A stretch of DNA of 30,616 nucleotides, from contig CAXKVV010001872.1 of the NCBI GenBank assembly GCA_964058805.1, positions 1-30,616 of the forward strand, in the 5' to 3' direction. A model generated the notes under the pieces. That model saw nothing but the letters and a program-made list of their open reading frames with translations, was not told the DNA's origin and did not search any database. This DNA is from Schoenoplectus triqueter. Its lineage: Eukaryota > Streptophyta > Magnoliopsida > Poales > Cyperaceae. This document shows, in pieces, positions 1 through 12,916 of the stretch (position 1 is its first letter; each line of letters starts with the position of its first letter). A program made the translations under genes and the position numbers.

Positions 1-352
1 ATCTGATCTCTTATTATTTTCCTATAAGTCTATAATACTATCAAATCACTATAGAAAAGGCACAAAATCAGCACAAATTGTTTTGCAATTTTATATATCA
101 GGATTAGGGATATATATAGTGGAGTCAGAGACTCATTTCACGAATGACCACATTGGATTTATGGGACATCAGAAAGGTACCGCATAGCCTTTCATGTATT
201 TACATATCAAGCTTAATCATCATTTATCACCGTTTTGTCATAACTCATAAGGTAGAAGAAGCCTCTCTGATGTGGACCAACAGTAAGACTTGTTCGGTCG
301 TTCCTAATTAGTTATGGTGCGTAAAGTGTACACAGTGTAAGATGTTAACTAT

Positions 353-942
353 TAGTGTTGTAAAAAAAAAACTGTCCGGGTCATATCTGATACGTCAAAC
401 TCGACCTTATAATCCGATCCGTCCCGATTCGTGGGAAATCCATCTAATTCGGAGACTAAATGACCCATAGGCCAATTAAGAGTCGTTGTCGTGTTTTTTT
501 CCAAAAAAAAAAAATGAGGTAAACCCGACCAGCCCTCAACCTGTCCCGCCAACTCGTGTAAAACATGTTAAAACCCTGCCAAATTAAAAAAAAAATCGGC
601 CCAAAAAAGGAATAAAACCGAAAAAATAAAAATATTTAAATTGGTTCAAAAATATTAATGGTTATATATTCTAAATTTTTGAATAATTTTTAACGATTTT
701 TTGAACTTTTTGAAATTTATTTGGAATTATTTGACACTTTGAGTATTTTTGGGGAAAAAACCAGCAGTCCAATTAAACCGACACGTCTCGACCCATCGAC
801 TCATAGTTCTAGAATAGATCACGATCACATCCTCTCAAAATCAACCCGTCCTAACTCGCTCCGTCTAAACCCGGCCCGTAATCCATTGGACCGTCCGGAT
901 TAGAACCGAACTGACCAAATCCAATCCGACTTTAATGCACTA
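353..942. mobile_element. hAT-type MITE, complete, with 8-bp TSD
   Basis: A 590-bp non-autonomous DNA transposon. The ends are short inverted repeats beginning TAGTG (left TAGTGTTGTAAA, right end reverse-complemented TAGTGCATTAAA), matching the hAT consensus (C/T)AGNG. It is flanked by a perfect 8-bp duplication TTAACTAT at 345-352 and 943-950. Both arms are rich in short GACCCG/CCGACC-type subterminal motifs, as in many plant hAT elements, and the centre (about 600-760) is AT-rich. No transposase frame is present; the short open frames within it are by-products of the repeat composition. The class call rests on TSD length and termini. Confidence 0.85.
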
Positions 943-950
943 TTAACTAT

Positions 951-2847
951 GATGGTAGATGCGTATATGCAAGTACAACACTTTCCTTTAAAAAAAAGTA
1001 CAACCCAACCTAAAGAGGGAAGTAAATTAGTAAATTAATGTTTGTGGTGTTATCTAATTTTGGTAGGCTATTTATTTATTGTGGTAACAAGTGGTTCGTT
1101 GTCTCGGTACGTACCCTTGGTAATGGTGGGGCTTTCGACCTTTCGTTCAAGTAATTTCACTGCATTGAATGTCTGATCGAAAAATATGTTGATTTCACTT
1201 ATTTATTTTATCCGTACCACTTTTTTTTTTGTCAAGTCACATGCAATAGAATGACAACGTAGCACCTCAGCTTAATTCAATGATAGGTTGTCACCTGTCA
1301 CTGAAGATAAAATAATAATTAATGATGTATTTTTTTTATAAAAATTAGCACATATTTTCCCAACTAATTAACATAATTAAGGTATTTGACACTCCAATGT
1401 ACATCGATTAATGATAAATAAATTAATGTCGCTGCATTAAGATCAATAATTAAAATTTGTTGCTTTGTTGGGTTCTACATTATAAACACTAGAGGGCATG
1501 ATGAGAACTTGTAGGAGAAGAGATTTCATATGGTTTATTGTGTAGTATCACGTAGTGTAGTATATGAATTATTGAATTATTTCGTAGTATATTACATAAA
1601 TTATTGTTGAATTATTTCATAATTCAAGCAGCGCAGCACATAAATTGTTAGATCGCAGCAGAAATTGATACTTGTTGCTATGAGGAAAAAAAAGAAGGAA
1701 ATACACCATATGACAATATGACATGGGAACACTCCACGCCTTATAATTAATAACCTTGGGCAGTCATTAATTTTTCGTTTATCAGCAATGCACTTTCCAA
1801 TTTCTGTGGGGCCCACTAAAGTTGAATTGAATGAAGTGTCGTCGACCCTCTATCCCAAATGCTAAAGATACATGCCTCATTGCTATTTCTGTCTATTTAC
1901 AACGACACTTGGGGGGCTAAAACTCTGCTCCAATATTTCTTCAATTTTACTATATGTAGGTTTCAGAAAGTCTTTTTGATGGACTTAGAATTAAGTGGTC
2001 CGGCTTTAAATATTATAAATAATTATTCATTTAAAAATTTTTGAGTGAAGAAGGAAATTTAAATTAACTGACTATTTTTTAAATATTCATAAAAAAATTA
2101 TTCAGATTTCGAATCTACAATTTTTTCGCATGGAGAATATTGTCTTTGCCACTAGTTTAAAGTTTGATTCTCAGTTCATTAAAATTTCAAATCTGTTATT
2201 CCTCAAACGGAAAAAAAAAATTTGTCGTTAGACCAAATACTAATTACCCATTTTTATACAGTTAAATTTTGGAGTGAGATACTTCTATCACTAAATATAA
2301 GAATTATAATAATTTAAGAAGACATTGGCAATGAAATATTTTGCATTTATCCTTCTACCGAAGAATTGATGCGAGTGATGTCTCATTGTTTTGATATTTT
2401 TTATTTTTAAAATTTGAAAGTCATTATGCTTAAATTTATATGTAAAATTAATAAGTACCATGTGTGTGTGTGTGTGTAGTTCTTATATTATATATAAGAC
2501 TAAATGCATGTATTCACACATGTACTTAATTATTTTTATAGTTTGAATACATACGTTCATTCCGAGCCATTGGACGCGTAAATTCAGAAACGAAACACAA
2601 TATTGTTAAAAAAAAATTTAAAAATAAAAATTTCAAGGGTTTTTCTTTGGATTATTACTCGGAACAGTTTCATTAATTCACCCAACTCAATTTTCAGGCC
2701 ATTGAATTCGTTTGTCTCCTGCAGTAAATGGAGGTGTTGATTATAGTCTATAGTGTTTTCTTCTGACATCCAGATAGGCACTTTGTAGCTAGTTGCATGC
2801 TACATTTACTGCACTGAGGGACTGAGGCAAAGTGAGTTCATCAGTTA
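951..2847. other. AT-rich intergenic DNA, no gene seen
   Basis: No spliced or unspliced coding pattern is visible on either strand. It contains a (TG)n microsatellite at about 2461-2477. A short phrase near 2140-2200 recurs in similar form near 4610-4690 (AAAGTTTGATTCTCA-like), probably the debris of a shared repeat. The small open frames here lack codon structure and recognisable motifs. Confidence 0.6.
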
Positions 2848-2856
2848 CTTTCTTCA

Positions 2857-3072
2857 GGAATTGGGTTACGTTTGCACCCTTTCGAACCAAAAAATTGGTT
2901 CGAAAGGTTCACGAACCGTCGATTTTACATCGAGATTCGAAACGATCATTGAAAGTGCGTATTTTGAACCTCGAAATCCGTTAAAGATATAAATCTCGAT
3001 ACAAAATCGACGGTTCGTGAATCATTCAAACCATTTTTTTGATTCGAAGGGCTGCGAACGTAACCCGACCCC
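2857..3072. mobile_element. Palindromic MULE-type MITE with 9-bp TSD
   Basis: A 216-bp element made almost entirely of two inverted arms. The left arm reads GGGTTACGTTTGCACCCTTC from 2863, and the reverse complement of the right end reads GGGTTACGTTCGCAGCCCTT. The arms stay similar for about 75 bp, through a shared CACGAACCGTCGATTTT segment. A perfect 9-bp duplication CTTTCTTCA lies at 2848-2856 and 3073-3081. Long terminal inverted repeats with a 9-bp TSD are the hallmark of Mutator-like non-autonomous elements. There is no coding capacity. Transcribed, it would fold into a long hairpin. Confidence 0.8.
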
Positions 3073-3081
3073 CTTTCTTCA

Positions 3082-3919
3082 TAGGATTTTTAATCCGAAA
3101 GTACATTTCTAGAACTCTGCATCTCTGTCCCATTTTTTGACATGTTAAATGCTGCATTGCTGCCAAGCCAAGAGCAGATATATTTCAAATCAGATGCTTT
3201 GAAATTGCACCCGACTAACATCTTCACAACTCAAATAAACAATAATTTAAAATTGTAGAAAACATGCTTTTTTAGAGTAAATCCAGTGTGCATTCAAATT
3301 TTTTTGTTACAATAATTTAAATTTATGGTATATCTTTTTGAAAAATATTACTTAAATAAAAATTCAAAATTATAGATGTGTTTCTAATGGGTTAGATAGA
3401 ATGAGTGGATCAATTTTGAAATAATTTAGAAATTAATTAATCTTTTATCACAATGTCATTGAAAGTTTCAAACTCCACCATTTTAAAATTATATGATAAG
3501 AGATAAAAAAAAAATTATATTGATTAAAAATTGATATATGTTATATCTAAGTCATGAGTAACATACCTATAATTTAAAAAATTTCATTTAAACAATATTT
3601 TTCAAAAAGTATAACATAAACATTAGATGTAAATTAATGTACATTGCATGCATCGGAGGTTATTGGAACTGTGCAGATTATTGCAGATTATTAATGTAAA
3701 TTAACATAAACATTAGATGTAAATTAATGTACATTGAATGAGTGGATAATTTTGAAATAATTTAGAGAATTTAATGTACAGCTCAATTACCGCATTATGC
3801 TTACTCTGGCAGACTGTGCAGATTATTGGAGAAACTGTACCCTGAAGATACATTAATGTATCCAATAATATGTACCCTGAAGATACATTAATGTACCAAT
3901 TCCCTTTGAATATTTTTCC

Positions 3920-3950
<31 letters not shown>

Positions 3951-4005
3951 GAGGAGACCTTCTCTGTTACTTAGGTTGCGTTGGATGTGACACAGCTTTT
4001 ATAAG
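3082..4005. repeat. Scrambled local direct and inverted repeats
   Basis: A non-coding patchwork. An inverted pair lies at about 3318-3379 and 3561-3628, sharing CTTTTTGAAAAATATT and neighbouring bases; this may be another decayed long-TIR element. A 34-bp direct repeat beginning AACATAAACATTAGATG occurs at 3613-3646 and 3703-3736. A phrase GAGTGGATNAATTTTGAAA recurs near 3402 and 3741, and GAAGATACATTAATGTA occurs twice at about 3845-3895. A 26-bp T tract runs 3925-3950. The pattern suggests repeated local duplication or template switching, not a gene. Confidence 0.65.
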
Positions 4006-4010
4006 CTTCC

Positions 4011-4310
4011 TCCTCATATTTTTCAACTTCTTACATAAAAAAATTAAAGGGAAGGAATCAAACTTTGAACCGATTTTTTAAAATATAAATTTAAATATGC
4101 ATGTAGAAAGATTTTGTAAACATATGTAATATGCGGCCGCATATGTGAATTTTCTCCTGATATTTTTCAACATCTTACATAAAAATTAAAGGAAAGTGAT
4201 CAAACTTTGAACCGACTTTTTAAAATACGAATTTGAATATTCGTGCAGAAAGATTTTTTGCATAAAGCATATGTGATATATGGCATATCACATATGCGAA
4301 TTTTAATGCG
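4011..4310. repeat. Diverged 144-bp tandem duplication with palindromic CATATG cores
   Basis: Two adjacent copies start at 4011 and 4155, each beginning TCCT(C/G)ATATTTTTCAAC and continuing through ATCAAACTTTGAACCGA to an AAAGATTTT stretch. Each copy ends in a near-palindrome: the first is built on ATATGCGGCCGCATATG (containing a NotI-type GCGGCCGC), the second on CATATGTGATATATGGCATA and its inverse. A related CATATGCGGC phrase follows at 4317. No coding frame crosses the repeat. Confidence 0.75.
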
Positions 4311-5220
4311 ACGATACATATGCGGCTTTATTTATTAAATTTAAATAATTTATATATTAAAATAGATATATAATGATTATAGATTTTATTTCCTCACAAA
4401 CAACAATTGTGTGGCCCAGTAGAAAGACAATGGGCTGAAAACACAAAATGCCCAATTTGAGCCACGTGTGCGCAAAAAACTTGCTATTTTTAGATAACTT
4501 TCAAAATCCACTATGCAATCTTATATGCGGCCACATGTTATAAATTCATATGAATCAGCTGCACATACGTCTATACGACCATATATATCGTATTTTATTT
4601 TATTGCTTTGAACTAGTGGCAAAGGTTCAAAGTTTAATTCTCAATTTATTTTTTTAAATGTCAAAGTTTGATTCTCAATTCATTTTTTTCGTATTCATTA
4701 AAATATCATTATAAGTTGTATATATCCAATAAAAAAAATTTACTCCAGCAAACACTGCAATCAATTTTGTAAAGAGCGAGGATCATTGACAACCAATTAC
4801 TTGGACAAATTCGATCGGACAACACTGAAAGTTTAATTATATTTTAAATCAAACAAGTAAAGCATAATCTTCAATTTTATATTTACACTTTAATCCGTAT
4901 ATATGAAATTAGTATAGTGAAAATTTATGCAAATTTTACTGGTCATCAGTATTAGATAATTTCCTAACTTGCATGAAAATTTATACATAATCAATCTATA
5001 ACAAAAATGACATACTTACTATTTTTGTATTTCAAAAATTTGTTTTCCACATGTTTTGAGCAGGACATTTTGGATGTTATAAAAGAAAGATTGGATATCC
5101 AGAAATTCTCGACTTTTTGAAATAGTAAACGAAAAGGATGCCTAAAAAGGACTTCTTTGTTTCTTATCAATTTGACGAAATTAAAGGGTAGTACCAATTT
5201 GACAGAATTTGAATGATTAT
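4311..5220. other. AT-rich intergenic DNA, no gene seen
   Basis: No exon-like coding pattern or RNA gene is recognised. The open frame on the minus strand near 4991-5239 has no known motif and ends inside the adjoining transposon-like sequence. Short AAAGTTTGATTCTCAATT-like phrases at about 4628-4690 repeat locally. Confidence 0.5.
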
Positions 5221-5865
5221 ACCTCGTAAACTCTTGCATTTGATTCTAATTGTTTCCAAACTTATTGGTTCAAATTATCCCCTAAACTGCCCCTTAATTT
5301 ATTTTTTATTCAAATTGCCCTCCAAACCATTCAATTTGGTTCAAAATATCCTATGAAATATACAATTTGATTCAATCTAATTAACCCCTCCATCCTTTCA
5401 ATGTTAATTTCATTATTTTTTTCTTGAAGATTGTTGTATATGTTTTGATTTTGTTATATTATGCAATCTCTTTAGTCATATTTAAAAGATTTGATCTCGG
5501 TCACATGACTTGTACATTTAGGCTATTATGTAATATAAGAGAAAATAAAACACCTTTTTCAACCAAGAGGAGATTGAGCGAGTGGAGCAGAGCAATGTCT
5601 TTTCTTCCTTTTCTTTTTGTAGCATTTATTTGGAACATAGAGAGATGAACAAAGATACATCTGCATATTAAATGGTGGGGTTAATAATTAAGAAATAAAT
5701 AACTATATTAGAACAAGTTATATAACTTAGAGGACAATTTGAATGTAATCATCACATAACTCGGGGGCAATTTGAACCAGATCAGATTTTTTTTAAGTTT
5801 AGGAGGCAATTTGAACAAAAAATAAGCTCATGTAGCAATCTAAACCAATACAAGAGTTTAGGTGG
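5221..5865. mobile_element. Long-TIR DNA transposon, non-autonomous
   Basis: Degenerate inverted arms of about 150-200 bp. The left arm begins near CGTAAACTCTTGCATT and continues with GGTTCAAATTATCCCCTAAA. The right arm, reverse-complemented, reads CTAAACTCTTGTATTGG, then TTCAAATTGCCTCCTAAACT. Repeated AAATTGCC(C/T)CC units within each arm are typical of a common plant long-TIR MITE type. No convincing TSD was found, so the exact ends and superfamily (probably Mutator-like) are uncertain. The middle (about 5400-5650) is not shared between the arms and has no identified gene. Confidence 0.6.
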
Positions 5866-6615
5866 ACAAAATCGACAATTCAACGGATTGGATAGGCTAA
5901 TTTCCTGGGAGACGAAACAAACAAAAGTTCCATTCAAATTGTAATCATAAGAAATTCATTATATATTATGAGAGATTAATAATTTATTGCCTCATGCAGT
6001 GCATCTTATACCAATCTTAGAAATATTAATGCACATCATTAGTGGCTTCTAGCTATATATCCAAATTCACCCACATATGATACAATCATGCTAAAAAAAT
6101 AATTCTAAATAATTAAAAAAAAAAAAGATTCAAACTGTCACAACATGCTAGAAATAATAATGCATATGAGTGCTACAAGCGTTCTCTCTATTTCTGCTTG
6201 TGGACAATGACCAATGGGCATGCACACAGTGGACATAAGCCATAAAAGATTGGCTTAGAGAAATATATAATTCTAAATAATTTTAAGAAAAATCCTACAA
6301 AATAAAATTTATTTCAAAAATAAATGTGCAAAAATATAAATTAAACAAAACTATGTAATTAAATGAACGAGTGGCACAGCTAGTCTCTGTAAAATATTTT
6401 TAGTCCAAACTTAGTTCAAGCATCCTAAAGGAAAGGTATATATTTGTGTGGCCCGATTAGTAAATAAGTGTGAAGTTTTTCAATTAAATCTGAAATCAGT
6501 TGAACTGAGTAAATACTGACTCATGTAATATTTTTTGTAAAATTGAGACGAATTAAAAGACTAAAATAGGCCGGCCCAAATCAGATCATGTGCATGCATT
6601 CTATTTCTATTATCA
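5866..6615. other. AT-rich intergenic DNA, no gene seen
   Basis: No coding exon, RNA gene or bounded repeat was recognised on either strand. Composition is strongly AT-rich and open frames are very short. Confidence 0.5.
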
Positions 6616-6624
6616 TCACTAAGT

Positions 6625-7060
6625 CAGTGGCGGATGCACACTAGCCCAGGGGGCAGCGCCCCCCCTGGATTTTGAAAAACAGTATTTTTCGGTAATACTT
6701 TTGGTAGTTTGCTCCTCCCTGGAAAATTTTTTTGCCCCCCCTGAATTGTCTGATTAATTTTATTGAGAAAAAATATTTAATATCATGTATAATGAAATAA
6801 TTATGCAAAGATATCAAAATATAAAGTTTTATGGACGAAAATTTTCTTCATCAATTTGATTATCTATTACTTTGAGCTTTATTTTATTGTTATTTTTAAT
6901 ATATAAAATGTTATTGCTCTAATAAAATTTTTATTAGGTAAGAATATATATTAAATTATTATTATTTTATTTAGTATCCGATTAGTTAATGGATTTAAAC
7001 CCGATAAGCTATTACAATCAGATATTTGCCCCCCTTACTAAAATCTTGCATCCGCCCATG
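6625..7060. mobile_element. hAT-type MITE (copy A of a two-copy family)
   Basis: About 436 bp with inverted ends CAGTGGCGGATGCA and (right end reversed) CATGGGCGGATGCA. Just inside the left end is a GC-rich hairpin, GGGGGCAGCGCCCCCC. Flanks TCACTAAGT (6616-6624) and TCACTAGT (7061-7068) look like an 8-bp duplication with one indel. The inner sequence, including GAGAAAAAATATTTAATATC and a nearby ATAATGAAATAATTAT, is shared with the element at 20752-21176, confirming a family. It is non-coding. Its right end lies about 340 bp upstream of the kinase start codon, inside the likely promoter. Confidence 0.8.
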
Positions 7061-7094
7061 TCACTAGTCATGGTCATTTAATAAAGCAATTAAA

Positions 7095-7399
7095 AAGTAG
7101 AAAATATATAGTTAAATCTCTCACTCATTTTAATTGATTAGATCTTGTCCGTCCGATTAGAATTTGATTAGACCGACTTAATTAATTTCTTAAAAATAGA
7201 AACCCTACATCCAAGTATTAACGGACTTATTTCTTGAGGGAAGTTACTTTAAAAGCAAGCAAGGGGTTAAACCCTCAAGCGCTCTCTTCTGGGCTCTGGC
7301 AAAAACCCTAGAGATCGCTCGTTTATTTTGCTTTTGAGTCCCATCCTATTCTATTCTCTTCTATCGCTTCTGCTTGCTCAATTCTCATACAGCGCCAAA
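7095..7399 (+). promoter_or_regulatory. Promoter and 5' leader of the kinase gene
   Basis: The bases before the kinase ATG change from AT-rich to pyrimidine-rich leader sequence (CTCTCTTCT, then TTCTATTCTCTTCTATCGC). A telo-box motif AAACCCTA is at 7303-7310, a common leader-proximal element in plant housekeeping and growth-related genes. A possible TATA-like stretch (AAAATATATAG) lies near 7100-7110. The transcription start is inferred, not visible. The hAT MITE ending at 7060 sits directly upstream. Confidence 0.5.
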
Positions 7400-9769
<2,370 letters not shown>

Positions 9770-10514
9770 AAATCAGGTGCTTTTGGGATGAAGGGCAGAA
9801 CCTTCTCTCTCTTGATCCAATGGTTGAAAAGCACCGAAGAGGAGAAGACCGGAGCACGAAACCGAAAAGCACCGTAATCTCGAAAATGACGGTTCTATTC
9901 TTCATCCCGGAGAGCGGCAGAGTTCATTCCAGAGGGATGCAGGGTACACAAAGAAAGAGAAGGCTGGATCATAGAATAGTAGGCGGAAATCATTTAGCAG
10001 AAAGACGCATGCATAGTTTGATTAGAGAGCAATGTTCGTTGTAACGGATACTTTTTTTATTTGTTGCATGCAATTTAATTTGTTTCTAACTAAAAAGAAT
10101 ATGATACCACAGACAATGTGACAATGAAAATATAATTCGTTGGTGAGTGTTAAATATAATAATCGCAAATCATTAATTGATTAATCGATGGTGGATTATC
10201 CTTTTGTAATGGATCACAATATTCTATGCTCCGCAAGATTTTATGAATAGATACTTATTGAGCAAAAAGAAAATTGACAACGAGAAAACGTAGTTTTAAA
10301 ATCTACTACAAAAGAACCGTTACTAAATGATTTTGTATTTTTTTTTAAATAATTGTTTATTTTATTATTATTTTTTTGAATCTCTATTTTATCTCTGGCC
10401 TTTATTGCTAGCCGTATATAATTTATAATTATATATCACATGCAGCTAGCGTATATTCACAAAATCACATAATTCACAATTCACAGCAATTCACAAATAT
10501 AGAATTATTAAATT
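9770..10514. other. Convergent 3' regions of the kinase and hydrolase genes
   Basis: The stop codons of the two genes face each other 745 bp apart. Just after the kinase stop, an alternative frame stays open from 9766 to 10044 (92 codons, rich in Arg/Lys); its ATG overlaps the TGA by one base. I treat it as 3' UTR, because it lacks any known domain and is in a different frame from the kinase. Near 10455-10497 there are about five ATTCACA-like units. AATAAA-like sequences occur on both strands, but no poly(A) site can be fixed. Confidence 0.5.
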
Positions 10515-12626
10515 TCACACCGTGTGATACTTGTATTTCTGTATCAGGTTAAATCTATCAATGCCTTTATTAAAGCCCCTTAGCACTACCGTCCTTACTG
10601 CCTCTAACCCTTGTTCTAGAGCCAAATCAATCTGGAAAAAAAAATTAGTTAAAATCATACAATAAGTAACATATAGATTTTTCAAGTTGAAATTTTATTT
10701 TTCTTGTAAAACGATCTTTACAACAAAAGGTGCTCGGTACCTGTTGACGCTCCTCAGAGCTGAATTTTTGTAAAAGAAATGCCCTCATATCCATAGTTCC
10801 AGGTGGATTTCCAATGCCTAATGGGAAAAAATGAAAATAAGTACTGCTATAATTGTATTATAGAAGATAAGTAGATAACAAAATGAACATGAAATAATAA
10901 AATGCAAGAGACCTATTGTTAAGCGAGGGAAATTACGGCAGTTATCCAGATGTTCCATCACACTCTTCACACTGCAATGGATACTGCTTATTAGTAGGTA
11001 TTTGAGATAAATTTAGCATACTTTACCAGTAATAACTATACAGTTATGACTAGATAGTGTAAAACATCCAGCAGGTTGGCTACCTATTTTTTGTGTGTTG
11101 TTGAAGGAAAGTTTCATCTCAAAAAAAAAGAAGGAAAGTTAGGGGATAGCCATTAATCCAAGAATTTGGAATATTAACTAACCCAACTTTTGTCTGGGGT
11201 AGTAAAATAGCCATGAGCCTAATGATTTCGAAAAGCTATTTACTCATCCAAACATCAAAGAGCAATCACGAATAGTTGCTAACCCAAGTTACCACTATTT
11301 TTTTATCCCGTCCAAACATGAGAGAACAAACTTTCTCAGCATTTATAATTGCCACGCTATGGTATGGTTGTAACAACTCAGATTTGGACTGGTTAAATTC
11401 AGTATCAATATCAGCACCTATCAGCTCAGTTAGTATTGAAAATGATGTGAAAAAAATACCCATTGTGATGTCCATGGCCACCCTTTGGTTGAACTCTCAT
11501 GACCCCATTTGGCAAACTCATTTCATCATATACCTGGAGCATTATATCATAAATGATTAGTAATTTCATACGTAAAAAATCAATAAGGGTTGGTTTGGCA
11601 CCGTGCTGTTCCCACTCTATTTGAAGTAGCTGTGTTATTCCAACTTTGATCTGTGCCCAAAGCTAAAGAGGAAACGAAAAGAGAGAAATTGAGCATGAAA
11701 ACAGTTACTTACCAGAAGAATGTGTCTTAATGGAACCTGATAATATGCTGCAAGTGGCCCTACTGCTTCGCCACTGTAGTTCATGTAAGATTGTGGCTTC
11801 GCTAACAAAATTGGGACTTCTCCAATTGAACCTGTACCAAAAAAACATTCAAGAAAATCAGAACAAATATTTGCATAGAAAATAACTTCCACAAAATGGT
11901 TGGAATTAGACACTATGAACATAGATTTCCAAGTACCAATTCCAATTAAAGATTTAGATTGGATCGTATTCATACTGATCCCCTCTGCTCGTGAAATGCA
12001 GTCTATCATCTCAAATCCAACCTGTTAAGAAAATGTTACCCTCAATAATCACAAAAAATCATACATGGCTCTCTAAAAAAAGAAACAGAAATGATGCATA
12101 TCCATGGAAAATATAGACAATTGACACAAAAGCCCATACAAAACATAAAATTTATTGTCCCACTATATATTTACATAGTTATCTCCGCTTAATTGATAAA
12201 AAAAGAGCGAAAGTCCAGCATATTTAAAGATACTATGTGGAAGAGACATGACATATATCGATATAATCCTATGAGCATAAGATATTTCATATTTAACATT
12301 TTGGCAGGGCACGCAAAGGAAATTTGATGCTTTGCTGGGGCAAGCATGAAAAACTTCAATCTATGCTACAAAACTGAAAGATAAAAGCCACAAGTAGAGG
12401 GTAAATTGGTGCTCACATTGTGTCTGGTGCCATGGTACTTGGTGCCAGGGTTGCCGAGGCCAGCGATAAGCCAGGGAGTGTACTCCACCTTAGCCGACCC
12501 GTTTGGGTAGGGCAAGGAAGCAACGACTCTGGTAAGAGAGCGGTGATTGGAGAAGAGATTCGTCGGGGAAGCTAAAGGAAGATAAGGGAGGAAGGAGGTG
12601 GGGAGAGAGGAAGCTGATAGCGCCAT
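10515..12626 (-). CDS. Organellar peptidyl-tRNA hydrolase / CRS2-clade protein, seven exons
   Basis: Exons in transcript order: 12626-12417, 12021-11937, 11831-11713, 11533-11460, 10971-10913, 10817-10741, 10631-10515; all junctions are GT-AG and give 246 residues. The bacterial-type Pth domain runs from about residue 51 to the end. All active-site motifs are present: GLGNPG (Asn), GTRHN (catalytic His), SYMN (Asn), VYDEM (Asp) and GHGHHNG (Asn). Pth releases peptides from prematurely dropped peptidyl-tRNA. In plants the same family includes CRS2, a chloroplast group II intron splicing factor, and the VEYTPWLIAGLGNPG and GPLAAYYQVPLRHIL stretches are typical of that plant clade. The first 45-50 residues are rich in Ser, Leu, Pro and Arg and poor in acidic residues, as in a chloroplast or mitochondrial transit peptide. 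Whether it acts mainly as hydrolase or splicing facilitator cannot be told from sequence. The start is the only ATG in frame with the transit peptide. It converges with the kinase gene. Confidence 0.93.
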
Positions 12627-12689
12627 TGAAGGGGAGAAGGAGATTATCTGGGGTGGGGAAGTGCCAAGCAGGTGATCAATATCTTCTTT

Positions 12690-12753
12690 AATTGTTGATG
12701 GCAGGAATTTACATGATCATACAATTGTTGATGGCAGGCGTTTACATGATCAT
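12690..12753. repeat. Two-copy 31-bp direct repeat upstream of the hydrolase
   Basis: Two nearly identical 31-bp units, AATTGTTGATGGCAGG followed by two variable bases and TTTACATGATCAT, lie at 12690-12720 and 12723-12753. They sit 65-130 bp upstream of the hydrolase start codon, so they probably lie in its promoter or leader. They look like a recent tandem duplication. Confidence 0.85.
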
Positions 12754-12916
12754 GTATTTAAGTTTTGAAGAAGCAAATTTCCAATTGCACATTTTGATGG
12801 GCATGCACAATTACACTTTTTGGCTCACAATTTTTATTGGAAATTTTACTAATTGAAGTCATACTTGGAGATCTATATAGACAGTTCACCTAAGGAGGTA
12901 CAGAATTAAAGCATAC

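Noticed and set aside
2880..2905. GGTTCGAA motif as a tRNA T-loop (B box)
   Set aside because: It is part of the inverted arms of the palindromic MITE; no cloverleaf or A box is present at the right spacing.
3925..3950. T tract as the poly(A) tail of a minus-strand retrocopy
   Set aside because: No gene-like sequence without introns adjoins it and no flanking duplication was found.
11635..12009. Single 124-codon minus-strand frame as a gene
   Set aside because: It joins hydrolase exons 2 and 3 through an intron that happens to stay open; splice sites at 11937 and 11831 resolve it.
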